Shown: one piece after another, positions 17,714 through 27,846 of the stretch
Layout of the letters: every line of letters begins with the position of its first letter
Numbering within the stretch: the first letter of the stretch is position 1
NCBI RefSeq assembly: GCF_016461715.1
Contig: NZ_JAEMUI010000017.1
Coordinates: 51,024-115,023, forward strand
Direction of reading: 5' to 3'
From: Marinomonas spartinae
Lineage (GTDB): Bacteria > Pseudomonadota > Gammaproteobacteria > Pseudomonadales > Marinomonadaceae
DNA length: 64,000 nucleotides
Translations under genes and position numbers: made by a program
Notes under the pieces: generated by a model
Seen by the model: the letters and a program-made list of their open reading frames with translations, nothing else
Databases searched by the model: none
Told to the model about the DNA's origin: nothing

Positions 17714-17854
17714 ATGTTTAAGAAGAGCATGCCCAAGAAGAAAAAAAAGCCCTGCCCTTATTGCCTAAAAATGCGTTGGTTTTTGCTCTATTTTGGCTGC
17801 ATTGCAATGGTGGCATTGTTGGTTGCCAATAAATTTTTTGGAACCGGTCAGTAA
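17714..17854 (+). CDS. 46-residue membrane protein with CPYC motif
   Basis: Short gene not assigned to a family: MFKKSMPKKKKKPCPYCLKM, then a hydrophobic helix (residues 22-38, WFLLYFGCIAMVALLVA) and a short tail ending FFGTGQ. It has a very basic N-terminus and a single CxxC (C14/C17) just before the membrane segment, so the cysteines probably lie on the cytoplasmic face. The stop overlaps the start of the next lipoprotein gene (TAATG), which suggests translational coupling and is the best evidence that it is real. A start at codon 6 is also possible. Function unknown; metal binding or assembly of the adjacent lipoproteins is only a guess. Confidence 0.55.
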   Translation: MFKKSMPKKKKKPCPYCLKMRWFLLYFGCIAMVALLVANKFFGTGQ

Positions 17855-19581
17855 TGTTGTCGATGGATAAACAGACAACAGTATTCTCACGTCAAATCAT
17901 GATGCGTCCCATTGTCTTTATTAAGTATTTACTGATCGGCTTAGTCATTACGCTATTATCGGGCTGCGCGACCTATCAACAAGAAGTCCATAAAGGTTTA
18001 GCACTTGCCCATCATGGTGATTGGAAAGACGCTGAGAGCCAATTTAAAAGCGCGCTGGACAAACCCCAGGATAAACTCCTTTACTACTTAGAAGCGGGCG
18101 CTCTAGCCCAGAATCAAGGCGATTATAAACGCAGCAACCAACTGTTATCGAAAGCCGATATACTCAGTGATACCTTTTTCCAAGAAAACTTTAAAAATCG
18201 CGCTTGGGCCCTGTTAAGTAATCCAAGACAAGGGGATTACCGTGGCAATGGTTTTGAGCGCGTTTATATCAGCTATCTTAAGTCGCTTAATTATCTGGCC
18301 TTAGCGCAACAAGCAACACAGCCAATTCAAAAACGTCAATTACAAGACGCCGCCCTCGTCGAGGCCCGCCGCATTGATAACAAACTCAATGAAATCCAAG
18401 CGCAAGAACCCAGTTATGCAGCATTAGATGCCAAAGAAAACCAAGCGTTTTACCTCAAAGCCCTCGACTGGTTAAGCGGTTTTTATACCCGTGGACATAA
18501 TGACAAGTATCTGTACCGAGACGATGCATGGGCGCGCTACCTTGAAGGAATACAATACGAGCAAAGCAAAGACTACGACGATGCTCGAATTAGCTATCAG
18601 CAAGCCGCTAAACTGTACGAATCAGGCTATGCAAAACAATACGGACTGTCTAATGTTACGGCGGAACGCGCTTGGTTAGATACCATTCGTATGATGCGTA
18701 AAGGCGGAGATTGGAGCCAAGATGACATCAATAGATTGATCCAACAAAAATTATCGCCAGCGATGCAAAAAACACTTAAGGACTATCAACAAGGCGATGG
18801 TGAACTCATTATCTTAGAAAACGAAGGGTTTGTTCCAGCCAAGAGTGAGCTGTCATTGCAACTCTACGCCGATCCCGACGCATACTCATTAGTGCTCGCG
18901 CCATTTTTGGCCAATGGTGACAACCAACAAAACGATGCCTTTCGCTGGTTTACCATGGTGTATGCTGACGTCAACCCGCTTAACTTAATCGCTAACTACA
19001 AAGCGGGCGGAGCCTGGGGGGCGTTTGGCGGTGTGTTCACCAAACGAGTCATTTTAGGCCCTACTGTATGGAAACAGCTCGAACGAGCCCATCTGGATAC
19101 CTTATTAACACAACAATTTATTCGCATTACCGTGCCTTATTATCCGCGCTTCACCTTAGATCACCATATCCCGCAGATCTCGTTAAACGGTTCAGACATC
19201 AAGACCAATAGCATCCGAATGAGCTCCTTATCAGATATCGCCCTTCAGGAACAACTGTCCAACGCGCAACGAGACATTTATGAAAGTTTGGTGAGAGAAT
19301 TATTACGTAGTTGGCTAGCGTTTCGCATTGCCAACAGTGTACACGACGATACGGCAAAATTAATACTAAGCTTAGTGGGACAAGTCGCGGTGTTTAGCAG
19401 CTCTGCGGCGGACACCCGAAACTGGCTGACCCTGCCAGCCCAAATTCGGCTAACACGAATTCCACTAAAAGCCGGTGATTACACCCCTCAGTATAAGATC
19501 AATAATAAAGATTTTTCACATGACAAAATTGTGATAAAACCCGATAACATAACATTGTGGAACTTGCGTAACCCTTATTAG
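17854..19581 (+). CDS. Large lipoprotein with TPR-like repeats (COG3014-like)
   Basis: 575-residue lipoprotein. The lipobox LSGC is near residue 40 and the residue after Cys is Ala, so outer-membrane location is expected. The following 250 residues carry TPR-like helical repeats (HKGLALAHHGDWKDAESQFK, YLEAGALAQNQGDYKRSNQL, YEQSKDYDDARISYQQAAKLYESG). The C-terminal half is beta-rich. It opens a three-lipoprotein operon with an LpoB homologue and an LPP20-like protein, a combination I recall from other gammaproteobacteria. A role in supporting penicillin-binding proteins is inferred from LpoB next door. The start is uncertain: codon 1 (17854), or the MMRP methionines closer to the signal peptide. 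Confidence 0.8.
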   Translation: MLSMDKQTTVFSRQIMMRPIVFIKYLLIGLVITLLSGCATYQQEVHKGLALAHHGDWKDAESQFKSALDKPQDKLLYYLEAGALAQNQGDYKRSNQLLSKADILSDTFFQENFKNRAWALLSNPRQGDYRGNGFERVYISYLKSLNYLALAQQATQPIQKRQLQDAALVEARRIDNKLNEIQAQEPSYAALDAKENQAFYLKALDWLSGFYTRGHNDKYLYRDDAWARYLEGIQYEQSKDYDDARISYQQAAKLYESGYAKQYGLSNVTAERAWLDTIRMMRKGGDWSQDDINRLIQQKLSPAMQKTLKDYQQGDGELIILENEGFVPAKSELSLQLYADPDAYSLVLAPFLANGDNQQNDAFRWFTMVYADVNPLNLIANYKAGGAWGAFGGVFTKRVILGPTVWKQLERAHLDTLLTQQFIRITVPYYPRFTLDHHIPQISLNGSDIKTNSIRMSSLSDIALQEQLSNAQRDIYESLVRELLRSWLAFRIANSVHDDTAKLILSLVGQVAVFSSSAADTRNWLTLPAQIRLTRIPLKAGDYTPQYKINNKDFSHDKIVIKPDNITLWNLRNPY

Positions 19582-19612
19582 CCACTGAAGAAGACCAACA
19601 AGGATTTAAATA

Positions 19613-20209
19613 ATGCAAACGGCTCATTGGAAACATCTCGTACTCATACTCTTTGCCTTTATGCTGACGGCCTGTTCGACTACCGTTCAGCGCATCAACC
19701 CAGATCAAGAGGTCGCCCTGTCTGATCGTTGGAACAATATCGACTCGAAACTGGTCGCCGACGCCATGATCAATGACATGTTAAGCTTCCCTTGGTACCA
19801 AAACTACGATTTCACCCATAAAAGAAAGCCAACCATTATCATCCAAGAGATTCGTAATAAGAGCGATGAGCACATTCCGGTGGATACCTTTATCAACGAC
19901 ATTAAACGCAGCCTGCTGCGTGCTGGTAACGTGAACTTTGTGGTCTCTGGTAGTGAACGCAGTGATATTCGTAAAGAACGTGAGGATCAGGCTCTTAACG
20001 CTGCCCCTGGCACCGCAGCGAAATTCGGTTTAGAACAAGGGGCCAACTTTGCGCTTTCAGGCACCATCAGCTCAATTGTCGACTCCAACGGCGACGAGCG
20101 AGTGAAATTTTATCAGGTCGACCTTAAGCTTATTAATATGACCACCAACGAAGAAGTCTGGAACGGTCAAAAACAAATTAAGAAATTGTCGAAAAAAGGC
20201 TTTTTCTAA
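19613..20209 (+). CDS. lpoB: LpoB-like penicillin-binding protein activator lipoprotein
   Basis: 198-residue outer-membrane lipoprotein (lipobox LTAC, next residue Ser) of the LpoB family, which in E. coli activates PBP1B from the outer membrane. The core is typical: LSDRWNNIDSKLVADAMINDML, PTIIIQEIRNKSDEHIPVDTFINDI, GLEQGANFALSGTISSI, YQVDLKLINMTTNEEVW. AAGGA lies 8 bases before the ATG. It lies between the TPR-like lipoprotein (31 bp upstream) and the LPP20-like protein (TAATG overlap). It lacks the long proline-rich linker of enterobacterial LpoB, as in marine relatives. Confidence 0.85.
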   Translation: MQTAHWKHLVLILFAFMLTACSTTVQRINPDQEVALSDRWNNIDSKLVADAMINDMLSFPWYQNYDFTHKRKPTIIIQEIRNKSDEHIPVDTFINDIKRSLLRAGNVNFVVSGSERSDIRKEREDQALNAAPGTAAKFGLEQGANFALSGTISSIVDSNGDERVKFYQVDLKLINMTTNEEVWNGQKQIKKLSKKGFF

Positions 20210-21273
20210 TGAGGAAGACAGGACCCAAATGGCATTGGTCGTATTGTCTAGCTATCACAAGCGTCACCCTGTTACTGAACGGGTGCATGGAGACAAACGT
20301 AAAAGACGATACTACCATGGCCATGACGCCCAACTTGGTGACACCAACGACGGATAAACTCCCCAGCTGGGTTCTCTCTCCCCCTCAAGACAGCTCACAC
20401 CTTTATGGTGTGGGCAGTGCCCCACGTATCGACAATATTGCCTTGTCTTTTGCCCAAGCAGAACAAAATGGTAATGCACAGATCGCACAACAACTGCGCA
20501 CCCAAGTGAGTCAAATCAATACACAAAATACGCAAGTCTCGAACGCCACCGGACAACCTGAGCAAGTAACCCGTATACAAAGCGCTTATACTCAAGTCAA
20601 AACGCCGCCGATTGAGCTAGAGCAAACCGTCAATGAAGCCCGCTTTGCTGGCAAAGATGTTGTCTACGCCCTGCAATCTATTGATCGTAATCGTATCGTG
20701 GCAAAGCTTAAGCTCACCATGCAGGATATTGACGAGGCTATTCAGCAGCAAGCCAGCCAACTCTCCAGCAAGCCTGGTACAGCACCAAGAGAACAGGAAT
20801 GGCGGACTTATATGCAGCTTATCCCTTTGTTCGCTAAGCGTAAAACGACACATGATGAGTTAGCCCTTTATGATCAACACGTGAGCTCTTTTCTTCATTC
20901 AGACCCAGCCATATCCAGGCTAGAGACACAAACCAACAAGGCACTATCTGAATTTGGATTTGATACCACAAACACGTCGTTTCCACAGGCACTGAATAGT
21001 GCGCTATCGACCTTTGGCCTCACGCCCAAAATGCACTCTACCTTTCAACTTACCAGTCAAACCAGCCAACACAGTCAAACACAAGACGGGCGATTTTATG
21101 CCTTTGAAGAGGGGACGTTAAGTTTATTGGACTCTGCAGGAAATCAGTTGGGGACTTGGACAGCCAGTGGCCGAGGCATCTCAACGGATAAAAGCGCCGC
21201 CATACAACAGGCCAAAGCTGACTGGTCTCATCAAGCTATTCAGGGGATGTTTCATTGGCTAACCGGACAGTAA
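20209..21273 (+). CDS. LPP20-family lipoprotein
   Basis: 354-residue lipoprotein (lipobox LNGC, next residue Met). An LPP20-like domain follows: LPSWVLSPPQDSSHLYGVGSAP, then a helix of A/Q-rich sequence (ALSFAQAEQNGNAQIAQQLRTQ) typical of the family. The second half is a weaker beta region ending in a membrane-free SHQAIQGMFHWLTGQ. It starts in the stop codon of the LpoB-like gene (TAATG), so the three lipoproteins are probably translated together, and a terminator follows at once. Function unknown. Confidence 0.8.
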   Translation: MRKTGPKWHWSYCLAITSVTLLLNGCMETNVKDDTTMAMTPNLVTPTTDKLPSWVLSPPQDSSHLYGVGSAPRIDNIALSFAQAEQNGNAQIAQQLRTQVSQINTQNTQVSNATGQPEQVTRIQSAYTQVKTPPIELEQTVNEARFAGKDVVYALQSIDRNRIVAKLKLTMQDIDEAIQQQASQLSSKPGTAPREQEWRTYMQLIPLFAKRKTTHDELALYDQHVSSFLHSDPAISRLETQTNKALSEFGFDTTNTSFPQALNSALSTFGLTPKMHSTFQLTSQTSQHSQTQDGRFYAFEEGTLSLLDSAGNQLGTWTASGRGISTDKSAAIQQAKADWSHQAIQGMFHWLTGQ

Positions 21274-21274
21274 T

Positions 21275-21308
21275 AAACCCAATAAAAACAGATTTCTATT
21301 GGGTTTTT
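21275..21308. terminator. Convergent terminator between the lipoprotein operon and pobA
   Basis: A 10-bp perfect stem AAACCCAATA/TATTGGGTTT with a 12-base loop, ending in a T run on the plus strand. It overlaps the tail of the plus-strand operon and lies 20 bp past the end of pobA on the opposite strand. Confidence 0.8.
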
Positions 21309-21327
21309 ATCAGAAGCAAATAATAGA

Positions 21328-22868
<1,541 letters not shown>

Positions 22869-23768
22869 ATGGCGAAAAATACCAATAACATCCCTCATTT
22901 TGGCCTATATGGCGAATCAAGTTGGGTCGACGATCCGGAGTTTTTTCATATCGAAGACATTGTCTCCCGCAGTGAAAACCTTGACTGGAAAATTAATGCC
23001 CATCGCCATGCTCAGCTCTTTCAAATTCTTATCTTAAAGGCCGGTGGAGCGCTGGTGCAGATGGATGAGAAACAACAAAAGTTGGTCGGTAGTTGGGCCA
23101 TCATTGTACCTGCTGGCGCTGTTCATGGTTTTCGATTTGCGCCAGACACTGATGGCCGAGTCATCACTATTGCCGAGCCCATGCTAGAAGATATATATCG
23201 AGAAAAAGCAGCACGTTTCGTTAAACCTCTTTTAAGCCAACCAAGCTATATCAACTTTAACGGTTATCAGCCGGCTTTTTCTGAATTATGGCCCCTGCTT
23301 TCCCAATTAGAAAAAGAATCAGAGCAAACCCGTAAAGGTCGTGTTTTGATGAGCGAGTATTTGATCAAAGCCATCTTGTTATTATTGCGTCGACAACAAC
23401 TCTCTTCAGGCATATTAAGCACCGACATCACCCTTCAAAGTCAGCAGATTCACGAGCTAAAAGAACTCATAGAAAAACACTACAGACAACACTGGAGCAG
23501 TGAGGAATACGCCACCGAGCTGGGAACCTCTGTCAGCCGTTTAAACCGACTGAGTAAAGCCATGCTGAATCACAGCGTCCATGACTTAATTTGTGATCGC
23601 CTGCTACTGGAAGCCAAACGCAATCTTATTTATACTGCCCGATCAGTAGAAGAAATTGCCTATGATTTAGGCTTTAAAGACCCAGGTTATTTTTCACGCT
23701 TTTTCAAAAAAGCTTGCGGTATTCCACCAGGACGATTCCGCGCACTTGCTAACCAGCCAACGGCCTAA
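22869..23768 (+). CDS. pobR: AraC-family regulator of 4-hydroxybenzoate catabolism (PobR-like)
   Basis: 299-residue AraC/XylS regulator: N-terminal cupin-type effector domain (HRHAQLFQILILKAGGA, IIVPAGAVHGFRF) and C-terminal double helix-turn-helix (about residues 195-290, YATELGTSVSRLNRLSK and SVEEIAYDLGFKDPGYFSRFFKK). The divergent position opposite pobA makes it the likely 4-hydroxybenzoate-responsive activator, of the AraC-type PobR branch rather than the IclR type found in Acinetobacter. Confidence 0.87.
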   Translation: MAKNTNNIPHFGLYGESSWVDDPEFFHIEDIVSRSENLDWKINAHRHAQLFQILILKAGGALVQMDEKQQKLVGSWAIIVPAGAVHGFRFAPDTDGRVITIAEPMLEDIYREKAARFVKPLLSQPSYINFNGYQPAFSELWPLLSQLEKESEQTRKGRVLMSEYLIKAILLLLRRQQLSSGILSTDITLQSQQIHELKELIEKHYRQHWSSEEYATELGTSVSRLNRLSKAMLNHSVHDLICDRLLLEAKRNLIYTARSVEEIAYDLGFKDPGYFSRFFKKACGIPPGRFRALANQPTA

Positions 23769-23954
23769 ATTTAGCGTTCATACCCTTCTGTTTCCAATCA
23801 TTTCCTTGTGAGTTCCTTTATTGATAAGGACCTCACTATAAAGGGTGAATTTTTCTAACCTCTATGCTGAAAATTGATCGTTTGTACAAATTTCCACGGG
23901 CTCTTATCATTAACCCTGTCGATAAAGACAACTTACATAGATAGGAGAAACACC

Positions 23955-24137
23955 ATGAAAAACGATTACAAATACGATAGCTTAGGTAATTTAGATACCG
24001 ACTATTACGTTGAAAAAGCCTATGAAATGCGTCGTGTATACTTTGCTCTTATGATGAAAAAAGCCGTTGCCAGCGTAAAAAATATTTTCTCTGGATTCAG
24101 TGCTGCACGTCATTCACAAGGACATACTGCTAACTAA
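23955..24137 (+). CDS. 60-residue hypothetical protein
   Basis: Small soluble protein with no family I can name: MKNDYKYDSLGNLDTDYYVE, then EMRRVYFALMMKKAVASVKN and a Ser/Ala/His tail. The AGGAG site 7 bases before ATG 23955 is strong, and this start is preferred over an upstream frame extension. The first half is acidic and Tyr-rich, the second a basic amphipathic helix. It stands alone between pobR and the EAL-CBS-GGDEF gene, followed by a weak hairpin (TTTCAC/GTGAAA). Codon use looks like its neighbours. Confidence 0.65.
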   Translation: MKNDYKYDSLGNLDTDYYVEKAYEMRRVYFALMMKKAVASVKNIFSGFSAARHSQGHTAN

Positions 24138-24484
24138 TTTTTCTACACGACGTTTCACTCAGCAAGCGGTGAAATAGACTTAGTTGGCTAGCTTTGTATA
24201 CCTCAGCCATAGCAATAACTAAGAGCTTTCTGTAACCGATCGAAGTGCAACAAGAATAATATCGATCTGGCTACAGCTCTCCTTTTTCTCTCTAGAACAT
24301 CTTGTTTTTTTCCCATCATCCCGCTATTTTCCTTTTTCACACTACATAGACTGCCTATTTTCTTACGTGTCTGATAAGCAGCTAAACCATACCAAAACCT
24401 ATTCGTCATGAAATCGTCATAATTTAGACATAAAATTATTCAACATACATGGATGGGTAATCGATAACATTTGGATAATAAACA
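24138..24484. other. 347-bp intergenic region before the EAL-CBS-GGDEF gene
   Basis: No convincing gene. A minus-strand open frame of 68 codons near 24203-24409 has no good ribosome site or protein-like composition. A weak stem TTTCAC/GTGAAA near 24155-24176 may end the small upstream gene. Confidence 0.5.
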
Positions 24485-26263
24485 ATGAGCCAAATAGATG
24501 AACTGCAATTATTAAATAAAATCATCCAAAACGGCTTAATTACACCCGTCTTTCAGCCCATATATGATTTGTCTAACGGGGCTATCTATGGTCATGAGGC
24601 GTTATCACGAGGCCCTAAGAATAGTGCCCTATTTAATCCAGATGCCTTATTTTCTCTTGCCACAAAAAAAGGCCTGCTTCATGAGTTAGAGCTTTTGTGC
24701 CGAGAACGGGCCTTATCACGTTTTGCGAAATTAGAACTAGAAGGACGCTTATTTTTAAATGTGAGCGCCTCTCTGCTTAGCTCTCCTTTGCACCAAAAAG
24801 GTATGACACTGGAAATTCTGAATAATTTAGGCTTGGACCAAAAGCGCATTGTTATCGAGCTATCAGAACAACATCAATATGACCACAATGGCCTATCAAG
24901 AATCAGTGTAAAACATTATCGAGACATGGGATTTCACGTTGCCATTGATGATTTAGGTGTTGGTTATTCAGGGTTACGTCTTTGGTCAGAATTGCAACCT
25001 GAGATCGTCAAAATAGACAAACACTTTATTCACAACATTGACAAGGACGAAATCAAGCGTGAGTTTGTGCGCTCCATTTTGAGCATATCACAACGGTTAA
25101 AATGCATTCTGATTGCCGAGGGAATCGAAACGCAACAAGAATTGGATCAGCTAATCGACCTTGGTATTGAATTTGGACAAGGCTATTTCTTGGGCCACCC
25201 AACGGACAAACCCGCGTTTTCGACTCATCCCTATTTGAAGAAACAGGCACAAAGGCGAGCCGTATTTGAAGTGGATCATTCGGAAACGGTACGTTCTCTG
25301 TCGCGAGTCACGCCAACTGTCCAAATTGATAGTCACTTAGATGAAGTCTCAAACCTGTTTAAAGAAAATCAGGATGTGCATTCTATTCCGGTGTTAAAAG
25401 ATGAAAAGCCAGTGGGCGTTATACGACGTCATCAGCTCCATGAATTATTTTCTACGCCCTATGGGCGGGCACTGTACGAGCATAAGTCAGCTGCCCTATT
25501 ACTCAGCGAAGACATTATTGTAGTCGAAAGTAATGTCAGCCTATCGACAGTGTCGACATTGGTAACCAACCAGGAAGCCGATACCTTGAACAATGAAATT
25601 GTCATTGTTCATAACGGTAAATTCCTTGGCACAGGCTCCCTAAGAGATCTGCTAAGACGCATTACAGAATTGAAAATCCAAAATGCGACCTACTCCAATC
25701 CACTTACTCTCCTCCCAGGGAACGTACCTATCAACCAAGAGGTCATGCGACGCTTATCCAATCGTGAAAATTTTCATGTGGCGTATTTTGATCTCAACGA
25801 CTTCAAGCCGTTCAATGATTATTTTGGCTATTCCATGGGGGATGAAGTAATCCAGCTGGTCAGCAATCTGATTAAAAATATCATAGAGCCGACGCGTAAC
25901 TTTATTGGGCATGTGGGTGGTGACGATTTTATCGTTATTTTTTCAGACGATCATTGGCAAGAACAGTGTCAGGCAGTGCTAGATCAATTTGCTCATCAAG
26001 TGCGCCAATTTTACACCCAAGAAACCCTGCAAGCTGGTGGTGTATGGGGGAGTAACCGACAAGGCGAAAAGGTTTTTCATCCCGTTCTAAGCTTATCCGT
26101 GGGGGTTGTCGATTTACGAGCAGATCAAGGATTAAACCATCATCAAGTGGCAGAATTAGCGGCATTAGCGAAAAAGTCGGCAAAGCAACAAGGTGGCAAC
26201 CATCTGTATATTCAACCCTACCAAAGTGCGTACTCTCGCCCTGCTTTACAAAAACAATCGTAA
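24485..26263 (+). CDS. EAL-CBS-CBS-GGDEF cyclic-di-GMP protein
   Basis: 592-residue cytoplasmic signalling protein without membrane segments. The EAL phosphodiesterase domain comes first (about 15-245) and keeps the catalytic set: E38 (EALSR), N92, E125, D155/D156 (AIDDLGVGYSG), K176, E212 (AEGIE) and Q232 (GQGYF). A CBS pair at about 265-390, probably sensing a nucleotide, follows. The C-terminal GGDEF domain (about 400-580) reads GGDDF at 478-482, a conservative change at a metal ligand. So it may be a phosphodiesterase with a regulatory or bifunctional cyclase domain. It stands alone and may have its own promoter. Confidence 0.9.
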   Translation: MSQIDELQLLNKIIQNGLITPVFQPIYDLSNGAIYGHEALSRGPKNSALFNPDALFSLATKKGLLHELELLCRERALSRFAKLELEGRLFLNVSASLLSSPLHQKGMTLEILNNLGLDQKRIVIELSEQHQYDHNGLSRISVKHYRDMGFHVAIDDLGVGYSGLRLWSELQPEIVKIDKHFIHNIDKDEIKREFVRSILSISQRLKCILIAEGIETQQELDQLIDLGIEFGQGYFLGHPTDKPAFSTHPYLKKQAQRRAVFEVDHSETVRSLSRVTPTVQIDSHLDEVSNLFKENQDVHSIPVLKDEKPVGVIRRHQLHELFSTPYGRALYEHKSAALLLSEDIIVVESNVSLSTVSTLVTNQEADTLNNEIVIVHNGKFLGTGSLRDLLRRITELKIQNATYSNPLTLLPGNVPINQEVMRRLSNRENFHVAYFDLNDFKPFNDYFGYSMGDEVIQLVSNLIKNIIEPTRNFIGHVGGDDFIVIFSDDHWQEQCQAVLDQFAHQVRQFYTQETLQAGGVWGSNRQGEKVFHPVLSLSVGVVDLRADQGLNHHQVAELAALAKKSAKQQGGNHLYIQPYQSAYSRPALQKQS

Positions 26264-26405
26264 AAATAAAGTGACCGTTAACACACTTCAATCATAGGAA
26301 TGAAGTGTGTTAACGTCCTCAAACTGTCACGACACTGTCTCAGAGCTGTCATGTTTCTTCCTTAATCTAACACTAAAGCCACAGCGTTAGCCATAGGACG
26401 AAACG

Positions 26406-27212
26406 ATGCAAACGACTTTTCGAACGGTGTTTATATCCGATGTGCACTTAGGGACTAAGGCATGTCAGGCCGCCCATTTACTGGACTTCCTTACCACGAT
26501 AAAAACAGACACTTTATACCTAGTGGGCGATATTATTGACCTTCAAGAAATGCGTCGAAAAGCACATTTTATCGACCTCCACTATCGGATTGTAGAGCGT
26601 ATTTTGTATATGGCAAAAAATGGCACTCAAGTCATTTACATTCCTGGTAACCATGACGCCTTCTTTCGTCAATTCACTGGACAAACCCTCTCTGGCATCG
26701 AGATTCGTCTTAACGCTCGCCATACCACCGCTGATGGCCGACATTTCCATGTAAGCCACGGCGACGAGTTCGATCAAATGGTTAAAATCAGCCCATTGAT
26801 GCTGGCTATCGGTGATCGAGCTCATGGCGCTATGTTGTCACTAAACCAGTGGATTAATGGTGTACGGCGTTTTATTCGGCTCCCTTATTGGTCCCTCGCT
26901 GGCTACCTAAAAAGCCATATCGGCAAAGCCAAAGAATTCATTCATCGCTTTGAAACAGCAGCCCTCAAATCCGCTAAAAGCAAACACCTTGATGGCTATA
27001 TTTGTGGTCATATTCACTTCGCTTCCTTTCTTTTAAAAGAGGGAACTTTGTATTGCAACGATGGTGACTGGGTTGAACATTGTACCGCTCTCACCGAGTC
27101 AAAAACAGGCGAACTCAACCTCCTTCACTGGTCAGAGCAACCTAAACACCTTGCAACAGAGCCTCAAGATGAGCAGTGGCAAGGCAATCCGCTAAGCCGC
27201 CAGCCTAACTAG
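26406..27212 (+). CDS. Calcineurin-like metallophosphoesterase (LpxH/UDP-diacylglucosamine diphosphatase-like)
   Basis: 268-residue cytosolic phosphoesterase with the complete dimetal motif set: DVHLG (D12, H14), GDIID, GNHD, HGDEFD and the C-terminal GHIHFA. It resembles the COG2908 branch around LpxH, which cuts UDP-2,3-diacylglucosamine, but is longer than LpxH (240) and not near lipid A genes, so the substrate is uncertain. Proteins of this subgroup often accompany stress or envelope genes; here it sits between a c-di-GMP protein and ohrR, transcribed in the same direction. Confidence 0.85.
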   Translation: MQTTFRTVFISDVHLGTKACQAAHLLDFLTTIKTDTLYLVGDIIDLQEMRRKAHFIDLHYRIVERILYMAKNGTQVIYIPGNHDAFFRQFTGQTLSGIEIRLNARHTTADGRHFHVSHGDEFDQMVKISPLMLAIGDRAHGAMLSLNQWINGVRRFIRLPYWSLAGYLKSHIGKAKEFIHRFETAALKSAKSKHLDGYICGHIHFASFLLKEGTLYCNDGDWVEHCTALTESKTGELNLLHWSEQPKHLATEPQDEQWQGNPLSRQPN

Positions 27213-27246
27213 ATTTACTCTATCAAGCTCATTTATTAAAAATAGA

Positions 27247-27294
27247 TAGCGCACTATTTAATATCTTGAAATTAAATAGTACACTACTTATTAT
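27247..27294 (+). promoter_or_regulatory. ohrR promoter with overlapping inverted-repeat operator
   Basis: Inverted repeat TAGCGCACTATTTAAT / ATTAAATAGTACACTA (14 of 16 bases matching, 8-bp spacer, 27247-27286) overlaps a sigma-70 promoter: TTGAAA at 27266-27271, 17-bp spacer, TATTAT at 27289-27294. It lies 38 bp before the ohrR start. Position suits autorepression by OhrR. Confidence 0.65.
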
Positions 27295-27331
27295 AAAACA
27301 CACCCAGACAAAAGAACAAGGTAAGTCAGCC

Positions 27332-27775
27332 ATGCAAGACACTCCCAAATTAAATGAGCTTTTATGTTTTTCGCTCTATTCAACGTCCCTGGCGATGAAT
27401 AAGTTGTATCGAAAACTCTTAAAGCCGCTGGGCATCACTTACCCACAATATCTGGTGTTAATTCTACTTTGGCAACATAAGTCTTACCCTATGACCAATA
27501 TTGGTGAAGATTTGTTCTTAGATTCAGCAACGCTGACCCCCTTATTAAAAAGAATGGAAAGTGCCAATTTAGTGACACGTCGTCGAGATAAGCAAGATGA
27601 ACGACATGTGATTATTGAGTTAACGGAGCAAGGCCAAGCATTAGAAGACCAGGTAGAAAGTGTTTTTCAAGAGGCTATTTGCGCCTCTCAACTGTCGTTA
27701 GAAGACATTGGTAGGACCAAACATGTAGTGGATACATTGAGGCAAAATCTCATTCATTACAACGATAGCCACTAA
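27332..27775 (+). CDS. ohrR: MarR-family organic hydroperoxide sensor OhrR
   Basis: 147-residue MarR repressor. The redox cysteine is C12 in ELLCFSLYS, followed by LKPLGITYPQYLVLILLW and the winged helix (SATLTPLLKRMESANLVTRRRDKQDERHVIIELT). Oxidation of the N-terminal cysteine by organic hydroperoxides releases DNA in this family. ATG 27332 is taken as start, since an earlier in-frame codon at 27266 lies inside the operator. Same-strand partner of ohr, 71 bp away. Confidence 0.93.
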   Translation: MQDTPKLNELLCFSLYSTSLAMNKLYRKLLKPLGITYPQYLVLILLWQHKSYPMTNIGEDLFLDSATLTPLLKRMESANLVTRRRDKQDERHVIIELTEQGQALEDQVESVFQEAICASQLSLEDIGRTKHVVDTLRQNLIHYNDSH

Positions 27776-27780
27776 CCAAC

Positions 27781-27805
27781 AGGGGGCGTTACCTTATAAC
27801 CCCCT
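27781..27805 (+). other. Hairpin between ohrR and ohr
   Basis: Stem AGGGGGcGTTA/TAACCCCCT with one bulged base, a 5-base loop and no T run, immediately after ohrR. A 10-bp palindrome CGTTTAAACG follows at 27816-27825, just before the ohr ribosome site. It may reduce or stabilise readthrough into ohr. Confidence 0.4.
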
Positions 27806-27846
27806 TGTGATAACACGTTTAAACGATGACAAAACAGGAGTCAGAT

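Noticed and set aside
23808..23836. Stem after pobR (GTGAGtTCCTT/AAGGAcCTCAC) as terminator
   Set aside because: One internal mismatch and no T run follow; only a possible hairpin.
24203..24409. Minus-strand 68-codon open frame
   Set aside because: No good ribosome site, irregular composition and no family resemblance, in a region that looks like leader DNA.
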